A stretch of DNA of 64,000 bases from Lolliginicoccus lacisalsi (GTDB taxonomy: Bacteria > Actinomycetota > Actinomycetes > Mycobacteriales > Mycobacteriaceae), in NCBI RefSeq assembly GCF_014841105.1, contig NZ_JACYWE010000006.1:170238-234237 (forward strand). Direction: 5' to 3'. Positions 58,130 through 64,000 of this stretch are shown piece by piece. Position 1 is the first letter of the stretch; each line of letters starts with the position of its first letter. The notes beneath the pieces were generated by a model. The model was given only the letters and a program-made list of their open reading frames with translations. It did not search any database and had not been told where the DNA came from. Made by a program: the position numbers and the translations under genes.

Positions 58130-59025
58130 ACCGCGTGGGCCAGGATGCTGCGCCGACCCAGCAGCGACTCGCCAGCTAGCTCGCCACCCGGCCCGAAGCG
58201 GCCGTCGTAGGCATCGAGGTAGGAATCCGTCCCGAAGTCGCGCAGCACCGAATCGATCTCGCCCACCCCCGGTGCATCGTTCTCGCTCAGGTGCGTGTGG
58301 AAGTACACCCCCGAGGAGCGATGCTCCCGGTGCAGCTCGCCCATCCAGCCGAACGTCTCCCGCGTCACCGACAGCGCGAACCGGGGCACCAGAGCCACCT
58401 GGAGCATCGCCCGATCAGGCCGCCCTGGATCGTCCGCGCAATGCCAGCGAGCGATCTCGGCCCGGCACAAGCGCTCCGCCTCCGCCTCCCCGGTGATCAA
58501 CGGCCCGGCCGAGGCCGGCCCCCGCGTCTGCACCCCGCGGCCGCTGACGATCCGAAGACCCGCCCGGGCCGTCTCCTCGAACAACGCATCCTGCGCGACC
58601 GGGAACGCCGAGCCGAACACCATCGCCGCCGTCGTGCCCGCCGCGATGCGTGCCGCGCAGAACTCCCGTGCCGCCTCCCGCGCGAAACCAGCATCGGCGA
58701 AACACGCCTCGGCCGGGAAGACGCACCGATCCAGCCAGCTCAGCAACGTTCCGCCGCCGTGCGCATCGGTGGTGTAGACCTGCGGGAAGTGGAGGTGGGC
58801 GTCCACGAAGCCGGGCAGCAGCAGGCAGCCACGCCGATCCACCACCGGCGTGCCAGCGAGCTCGCGAGGAATCCCGCCGAACGGGCCCGAATAGGCGATC
58901 CGGCCGGAATCGTCCACCACGAGCGCGCCATCCGGCTCGCTGACCAGCGCATCCCGCGCGTGGTCGACATCGGGACTGCCCGCTATGTGCAGCACATGGC
59001 CTCGGTACAGGAGCACGTCGCACAC
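57637..59025 (-). CDS. guaD: Guanine deaminase
   Basis: 462 residues of the metal-dependent amidohydrolase superfamily. The family marker FVDAHLHFPQ, then TAAMVFGSAFP, HTHLSEN, ILAHAVHCTDNELDRIA, SVAHCPTSQLFLGSGTMPW and GSDVGAGDEWL match guanine deaminases (guanine to xanthine). The GTG at 59025 starts the VCDVLLYRG beta-strand typical of the N-terminus; the frame stays open upstream. Divergent from the second amidohydrolase. Confidence 0.88.
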   Translation of the reverse strand: MCDVLLYRGHVLHIAGSPDVDHARDALVSEPDGALVVDDSGRIAYSGPFGGIPRELAGTPVVDRRGCLLLPGFVDAHLHFPQVYTTDAHGGGTLLSWLDRCVFPAEACFADAGFAREAAREFCAARIAAGTTAAMVFGSAFPVAQDALFEETARAGLRIVSGRGVQTRGPASAGPLITGEAEAERLCRAEIARWHCADDPGRPDRAMLQVALVPRFALSVTRETFGWMGELHREHRSSGVYFHTHLSENDAPGVGEIDSVLRDFGTDSYLDAYDGRFGPGGELAGESLLGRRSILAHAVHCTDNELDRIATARASVAHCPTSQLFLGSGTMPWKRMAARGITVALGSDVGAGDEWLVSRVANDCFKVHMSTSADRAVSLEPAALLFSSTLAGARALDLEESFGNLDAGKDADFLVVDPSSWPPLARSVASASGPDSLAFAVMMALREPAIAEVFVRGRRVSA

Positions 59026-59101
59026 TCTCGCACACGAAGATGACCACCATTGCGCCCGGAACGTCACCAGTGTGTAATGCGACATCACTACATTCACAGG
59101 T

Positions 59102-60475
59102 ATGTCGGTGACCACAGTAATTCGCAACGCGCACATCGTCACCATGGACGAGCAGCGCCGCGAGCTCACCGGCAGCGTCGTCCTCGAGGGCAACCGCATC
59201 ACCGCCGTGGGCGACGAGCCCGCCGATCTGCCCGAGCGCGCCACCATCATCGACGGGCGCGGATGCCTCCTCACCCCAGGGCTCGTCAACACCCACCACC
59301 ACCTCTACCAGTGGATGACCCGCGGTCACGCCGCGCACCTCGACCTCTTCCACTGGCTCGTCACCCTCTACCCGCGCTGGTCCGAGCTCACCCGCGACAC
59401 CGCCTACACGGCGGCGATCGCCTCCCTCGTCCGGCTCGCCGCGACCGGCTGCACCACCACCACCGACCACCACTACGTCTTCCCGCGCCACGGCGACAAG
59501 GGCGCCCGCGCCGACATGCTCGGCAGCGAGATCCCCGCCGCCGCCGCGATCGGCATGCGCTTCCATCCCCCCCGTGGCTCCATGGATCTCGGCCGCTCCC
59601 AGGGGGGCCTGCCCCCCGATTCGCTCGTCGAGCCGCTCCGCGACATCCTCGCCGCCAGCGAGAAAGCCCTCACCGAATGGCATGACGCCTCGCCCGGCTC
59701 CATGCTGCGCATCGGGCTTGCCCCCTGCTCTCCGTTCTCGGCGAGCGCCGACCTCATGCGCGAGACCGCGGCCCCCGCCCGCGACTACGGCGCCCGCCTC
59801 CATACCCACCTCTCCGAGACCCGCGAGGAGGTCGAGTTCTGCCGGAGCAACCTCGGCGGCAGCCCTCTCGACTACGTGGCCGAGCTCGGGTGGACCGGCC
59901 CCGACGTCTGGTTCGCCCATGCCGTGCACCTCGAGGACCGCGAGATCGTGCTGCTCGCGGACACCCGTACCGGCGTCGCGCACTGCCCCACCTCCAATGC
60001 CCGCCTCGGAGCGGGCATCGCGCGGCTCCGCGACCTCGTCCGCGCTGGCGTTCCCGTGGGCCTCGGCGTCGATGGCGCGGCGAGCAACGAGGGCACCTCC
60101 CTGATCGAGGAGGTGCGCCACGCGCTGCTGTTCGCCCGGGCCCGCGATGGCGCCGCCGCGCTCACCGCGCGCCAGGCGCTCGAGCTTGCGACACTAGGGG
60201 GAGCACGTGTGCTCGGCCGGGCCAACGACATCGGGTCCATCGAGGAAGGGAAGCTCGCTGATCTCGCCCTCTGGCGTATGGACACCCTGCCGCATAGCGG
60301 AATCGATGATCCGGTGGTCGCGCTCGTCATGGGAGCCGCGCCCCCGCTCGAGCGCTTGATCGTCGACGGGCGCATCATCGTCGAGAACGGGGAGGTCACC
60401 ACCGTGGATGCAGAGAAGGCCGCGAAGGTCGTGCTCACCGCCCAGCTCGTCATGGCGCGCGGGCATAACGGCTAG
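59102..60475 (+). CDS. 8-oxoguanine deaminase-type amidohydrolase
   Basis: 457 residues of the AtzB/8-oxoguanine deaminase branch: VNTHHHLYQWMTRG (metal histidines; HHLYQ is typical of 8-oxoguanine deaminases), RLHTHLSETREEVEFC, WFAHAVHLEDREI, GVAHCPTSNARLGAGIA, GLGVDGAASNEG. It would turn 8-oxoguanine into urate, feeding urate oxidase. TACATT ends seven bases before the ATG, so the message may be leaderless; no Shine-Dalgarno is visible. xdhB starts nine bases beyond its stop. Confidence 0.85.
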   Translation: MSVTTVIRNAHIVTMDEQRRELTGSVVLEGNRITAVGDEPADLPERATIIDGRGCLLTPGLVNTHHHLYQWMTRGHAAHLDLFHWLVTLYPRWSELTRDTAYTAAIASLVRLAATGCTTTTDHHYVFPRHGDKGARADMLGSEIPAAAAIGMRFHPPRGSMDLGRSQGGLPPDSLVEPLRDILAASEKALTEWHDASPGSMLRIGLAPCSPFSASADLMRETAAPARDYGARLHTHLSETREEVEFCRSNLGGSPLDYVAELGWTGPDVWFAHAVHLEDREIVLLADTRTGVAHCPTSNARLGAGIARLRDLVRAGVPVGLGVDGAASNEGTSLIEEVRHALLFARARDGAAALTARQALELATLGGARVLGRANDIGSIEEGKLADLALWRMDTLPHSGIDDPVVALVMGAAPPLERLIVDGRIIVENGEVTTVDAEKAAKVVLTAQLVMARGHNG

Positions 60476-60483
60476 GCCATCGC

Positions 60484-61293
60484 GTGGACCTGCACACCAT
60501 CGACACCATCGTCGAGCCCCGGGCCCGGCGAGACCTGCCTGCGCCCACCGGTCATGACGGCATCCTCGCGGGCGGGACCTGGCTCTACTCCGAGCCCCAG
60601 CCGGGCACCGACCGGCTCATCGACCTCACCACTCTCGGCTGGCCACCCCTCACGATCACCGGCAACGGCCTCGATATCGCGGCCACCTGCACCATCGAGC
60701 ACCTGATCGACGCGGCATACCCCCCGGACTGGGGCGCCACCACGCTGTTCCGGCAGTGCGCCGACGCGCTCGTGGCGTCCTTCAAGATCTGGACCGCCGC
60801 GACCGTGGGCGGCAACATCTGCCTCGCCCTGCCCGCTGGATCGATGATCGCGCTGGCTGCCGCCCTCGATGCCACCCTTACCATCTGGCGGCCCGATGGA
60901 ACCAACCGCGCGACCACCGTCACCGAGCTCATCACCGGGCCCCGCCGCACCACCCTCGGGCCTGGCGAGATCCTGCGCTCCATCCATCTGCCCGCCACCG
61001 CGCTGCGCCAAGACGTCGCGCTGCGCCGCATCGCCCAAGCACCCCTCGGTCGCTCCGGGGCGCTGCTCATTGGTCGTGCCACCGCCGACGGCTACATCCT
61101 CGCCATCACCGCCGCTACTGACCGGCCCCTTCTCCTCGGACTGGACAGCCCCGCGGAAACCAGGCCAGCCATCGACCGAATCACCGAGGACCGCTGGTAC
61201 ACCGACCCCCATGGCGCGGCCGACTGGCGCAAGCACGTCACCACGCTTCTCGCCGAGGAGATCGTATCCGAGCTCGCGGTGCGGAAGGAGTGA
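60484..61293 (+). CDS. xdhB: FAD-binding subunit of xanthine dehydrogenase-family enzyme
   Basis: 269 residues of the CoxM/XdhB FAD domain: GGTWLYSEPQPG (PP-loop of the FAD site), TAATVGGNICLALPAGSMIAL (second FAD motif), and GEILRSIHLP. It is short but complete. The start is GTG. It overlaps the next gene at GTGA, giving an xdhB-then-fused-xdhA operon that begins with the oxoguanine deaminase gene. Confidence 0.9.
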   Translation: MDLHTIDTIVEPRARRDLPAPTGHDGILAGGTWLYSEPQPGTDRLIDLTTLGWPPLTITGNGLDIAATCTIEHLIDAAYPPDWGATTLFRQCADALVASFKIWTAATVGGNICLALPAGSMIALAAALDATLTIWRPDGTNRATTVTELITGPRRTTLGPGEILRSIHLPATALRQDVALRRIAQAPLGRSGALLIGRATADGYILAITAATDRPLLLGLDSPAETRPAIDRITEDRWYTDPHGAADWRKHVTTLLAEEIVSELAVRKE

Positions 61294-63887
61294 CCTTGCA
61301 CGTCAACGGGCACGAGATCACCGACCCGCCCCGCCCCGGCCAATGCCTGCGCACCTACTTGCGCGAGCATGACCACCACGACGTGAAGAAGGGCTGCGAC
61401 GCCGGCGACTGCGGCGCCTGCACCGTCCACATCGACGGCAAGCCCCAGCACTCGTGCATCACCCCGGCCCACCGCGTCACCGACGCGACCATCACCACCC
61501 CCGCCGGACTGGGCGAGCCTGGCAGCCTCCACCCCGCGCAGCAGGCCTTCCGCGACGCCATGGGCTTCCAGTGCGGGTACTGCACCCCCGGCATGATCAT
61601 GACCGCCGCCGCTCTCACCGACGAGCAGCGCGCGGACCTGCCCCGCGCCATGAAGGGCAACCTCTGCCGCTGCACCGGCTACCGCTCCATCCGTGATGCC
61701 CTCGCGGGGCAGTCCGTCCCCGCGGGAACCGTGCTGCCCCCCGCGGCGGACCGCGTCGTCACTGGCACCGAGCCCTTCACCCTGGACACCACCATTCCAG
61801 GACTGCTGCACCTGGCGATCGTGGCCAGTCCCCATCCCCACGCGCGCATCGACTGCATCGACACCTCCATAGCGCGACGCATGCCCGGTGTGGTCGCCAT
61901 CCTCACCCACGAGGACGGCCCGCCGGTGCGCTTCTCCACCGCACGCCACCACCACTACGCCGACGATCCCGAGGACACCCGCATCCTCGACGACACCGTC
62001 CGGTTCGTGGGCCAGCGCGTCGCGGCCGTCGTCGCCGAGACACCCCGGGACGCCCACCGCGCGGCCGCCGCGATCACCGTCGAGTACACGCTGCTCGATG
62101 CCGTGCACGATCCCGAGCTGGCCGCCGAGCCAGGAGCGCCCGTCCTCCATCCCTCGCTATCCCCGGACAACATCGTGGCCGAGCTGCATGGGGAGACAGG
62201 CAGCATCAACGACGGCATCCGCGCCGCGGAGGAGGCTGGCGGCGCTGTGGTCCACGGGACCTGGCGCACCGCCCGCGTGCAGAACGTCCACATGGAGACC
62301 CACGCCACCATCGGCTGGATCGACGACGATCAGCGTCTCGTACTGCGCACCAGCAGCCAGGTGCCATTCCTCGTGCGCGATGAGCTCGCGCGCATCCTCG
62401 ACCTGCCCCGCGAGCAGGTCCGCGTCCACACCGCGCGCGTCGGCGGCGGCTTCGGTGGCAAGCAGGAGATGTTCACCGAGGACATCGTTGCCCTCGCCGT
62501 GCTCCAGACTGGCCGCCCCGTCCAGTACGAATTCAGCCGCTCCGACGAGTTCGACCGCGCCGCCCACCGCCACCCCATGCGCATTGACGTCACCGCCGCC
62601 GCCACCCCGGACGGGCAGCTCACCGCCCTTGCCGTGGATGTCCTCTCCGATGCCGGCGCCTACGGCAACCATTCGCCAGGCGTGATGTTCCATGGGTGCA
62701 GCGAATCCGTCGCCCAGTACCGCTGCGCCAGCAAGCGCGTCGACGCCCGCGCCGTCTACACCAACAACCCGCCCTCCGGTGCCTTCCGCGGATACGGGCT
62801 CGGGCAGCACATGTTCGCCATCGAGCAAGCGCTCGACGACCTCGCCCGCAGGATTGGTACCTCCCCATTCGACCTGCGCCGCCGCAACGTCGTCGTCCCC
62901 GGGGACACGTTCGTCGACGCCGCGCCCCATGATGACGACCTCACCTTCGGTAGCTACGGGCTCGACCAATGCCTCGACCTCGCCGAGTCAGCCCTCGCCC
63001 GGAAACGCGGCTCCAGCGCGCGGGCCACGCCGCGGGAACGAGTGGGGGAGGGCATGGCTGTTGCCATGATCGCGACCATCCCGCCCCGCGGGCACATATC
63101 TGATGCCAGCGTCACCCTGGAGCGCGACGCCACCGTCACCGTTCGGGTCGGCACCGCCGAGTTTGGCAATGGCACCACCACTGTCCACGCGCAGCTCGCG
63201 GCCCAGGCGCTCGGCATCGACCCCGGTGCGATCCGCATGATCCAGTCCGACACCGACGCCGTCGAGCACGACACCGGGGCGTTCGGATCCGCCGGGACAG
63301 TGGTCGCCGGCAAAGCCGTGCACCAGGCGGCCACGGCGCTCGCCCGCCGCATCGAGCAGTTCACTGGTGATCTGGCCGAAGTCGCTGCCGAGCACGGCCC
63401 GCTCACCGAGCACGCCCGCCAGGATGGCTCGCCCCGATCGGTCGCCTTCAACGTCCATGCGTTCCGCGTGGCCGTGGATACCGCGACGGGAGTCGTTCGC
63501 ATCCTCCAGTCCGTGCATGCCGCTGATGCGGGGACGGTCCTCAACGCCGAGCAGTGCCGTGGCCAGATCGAGGGCGGGATCGCCCAGGGGATCGGCTCCG
63601 CGCTCTGGGAGGAAGTGCCCACCCAGGACGGCGCGAACACCGTCAACACGCTGCGGAACTATCACATCCCCCAGCTCGGGGACCTCCCCGCGACCGAGAT
63701 CTACTTTGCTGATACCTACGACCAGCTCGGCCCCCTCGGTGCGAAGTCCATGAGCGAATCGCCGTACAACCCCGTCGCGCCCGCCCTAGCCAACGCCATC
63801 CGTGACGCCACGGGGGTGCGCCTGCATGAGCAACCGATGACCGCTGCGCGGGTGTGGCGAGCGCTTGAGGCGCAGGGGCGGGATTGA
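61290..63887 (+). CDS. xdhA: Fused 2Fe-2S and molybdopterin subunits of xanthine dehydrogenase-type enzyme
   Basis: 865 residues combining, in one chain, the two-cluster iron-sulfur subunit (residues ~1-150: GCDAGDCGACTVHIDG ... CGYCTPGM ... NLCRCTGY) and the Mo domain (residues ~160-865: RFVGQRVAAVVAETPRDAHRA, ARVGGGFGGKQ, GAFRGYGLGQHMFAIE, and the catalytic Glu in LGAKSMSESPYNP). The layout is like Desulfovibrio Mop but with a separate FAD subunit (xdhB). GTG 61290 overlaps the xdhB stop; a TTG two codons later has AAGGAG at better spacing. Context points to xanthine or hypoxanthine as substrate. Confidence 0.9.
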   Translation: MTLHVNGHEITDPPRPGQCLRTYLREHDHHDVKKGCDAGDCGACTVHIDGKPQHSCITPAHRVTDATITTPAGLGEPGSLHPAQQAFRDAMGFQCGYCTPGMIMTAAALTDEQRADLPRAMKGNLCRCTGYRSIRDALAGQSVPAGTVLPPAADRVVTGTEPFTLDTTIPGLLHLAIVASPHPHARIDCIDTSIARRMPGVVAILTHEDGPPVRFSTARHHHYADDPEDTRILDDTVRFVGQRVAAVVAETPRDAHRAAAAITVEYTLLDAVHDPELAAEPGAPVLHPSLSPDNIVAELHGETGSINDGIRAAEEAGGAVVHGTWRTARVQNVHMETHATIGWIDDDQRLVLRTSSQVPFLVRDELARILDLPREQVRVHTARVGGGFGGKQEMFTEDIVALAVLQTGRPVQYEFSRSDEFDRAAHRHPMRIDVTAAATPDGQLTALAVDVLSDAGAYGNHSPGVMFHGCSESVAQYRCASKRVDARAVYTNNPPSGAFRGYGLGQHMFAIEQALDDLARRIGTSPFDLRRRNVVVPGDTFVDAAPHDDDLTFGSYGLDQCLDLAESALARKRGSSARATPRERVGEGMAVAMIATIPPRGHISDASVTLERDATVTVRVGTAEFGNGTTTVHAQLAAQALGIDPGAIRMIQSDTDAVEHDTGAFGSAGTVVAGKAVHQAATALARRIEQFTGDLAEVAAEHGPLTEHARQDGSPRSVAFNVHAFRVAVDTATGVVRILQSVHAADAGTVLNAEQCRGQIEGGIAQGIGSALWEEVPTQDGANTVNTLRNYHIPQLGDLPATEIYFADTYDQLGPLGAKSMSESPYNPVAPALANAIRDATGVRLHEQPMTAARVWRALEAQGRD

Positions 63888-64000
63888 GCTAGGGGCAGAG
63901 TTCTCGACGCATCCTTGCCGTTGTCTAGCGCCCGGCATCGAGGGCGGGCGGTCGGGGAAAAACCGCGTGAACAGTGGATTTGTGATTGGGATCGGGGGTG

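Noticed and set aside
58130..59020. Further plus-strand frames across guaD
   Set aside because: Antisense shadows of the guanine deaminase gene.

Overview
The window reads as chromosomal DNA of a high-GC actinobacterium. I favour a Mycobacteriales-type organism (Dietzia/Tomitella/Hoyosella/Rhodococcus-like range) but cannot fix the genus. The reasons are a strong G/C third-position bias, many GTG/TTG starts, an F420-type luciferase-like oxidoreductase, a SigF-type sigma factor beside its anti-sigma kinase, an Rv1264-like adenylyl cyclase, a mycothiol-conjugate-amidase-like PIG-L enzyme, and an accD1/accA1/fadE leucine-catabolic set. I see no rRNA, tRNA, IS element, phage gene or CRISPR array.

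Layout. 1-3.1 kb (minus): acyl-CoA synthetase plus LivG/LivF-type ABC ATPases, with a CRP-like site upstream. 3.5-14.9 kb: STAS protein, EAL-like/DICT sensor protein, a 56-residue Cys-rich protein behind a CsoR-type palindrome, AlkC-like glycosylase, hydrolases, F420 oxidoreductase, adenylyl cyclase, ArsR regulator. 15.3-19.8 kb: KefB-type antiporter, DUF2218, TetR regulator divergent from xdhC, a secreted glycine-rich protein. 20.3-30.2 kb: accD1, DUF2254, iorB-iorA molybdenum oxidoreductase, accA1 and an acyl-CoA dehydrogenase, i.e. a leucine/isovalerate module with foreign genes between its carboxylase subunits. 30.2-33.8 kb: AraC regulator, class III aminotransferase, RNase H-like protein. 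34-37.3 kb: stress module of GAF-ANTAR, STAS, RsbW-like kinase, SigF and three tiny proteins. 38.3-45.1 kb: TipA-like MerR regulator, lytic transglycosylase, PIG-L, AzgA-type purine permease, M20 peptidase, a bacterial voltage-gated sodium channel and a Gly-rich secreted protein. 45.4-50.3 kb: five-gene corrinoid-uptake operon under a cobalamin riboswitch. 50.3-54.7 kb: SRPBCC, esterase, NmrA, HAAS-like membrane protein, SDR. 54.8-63.9 kb: purine catabolic island (MocA-like nucleotidyltransferase, UraD, urate oxidase, two purine deaminase-type amidohydrolases, xanthine-dehydrogenase-type FAD and 2Fe-2S/Mo subunits).

Connections. The TetR gene at 17.3 kb probably controls the leucine module: GGTTAA-N6-TTAACC-type palindromes precede the TetR/xdhC pair, accD1 and (weaker) accA1. 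XdhC and the MocA-like protein would mature molybdenum cofactor for the two Mo-enzymes. The purine permease at 41 kb could feed the purine island.

The most unusual feature is a set of intergenic inverted repeats: four copies of one family, two of a second, one of a third. Six of the seven sit directly beside short GC-rich tandem repeats (minisatellites), which looks like a composite repetitive element of this genome.
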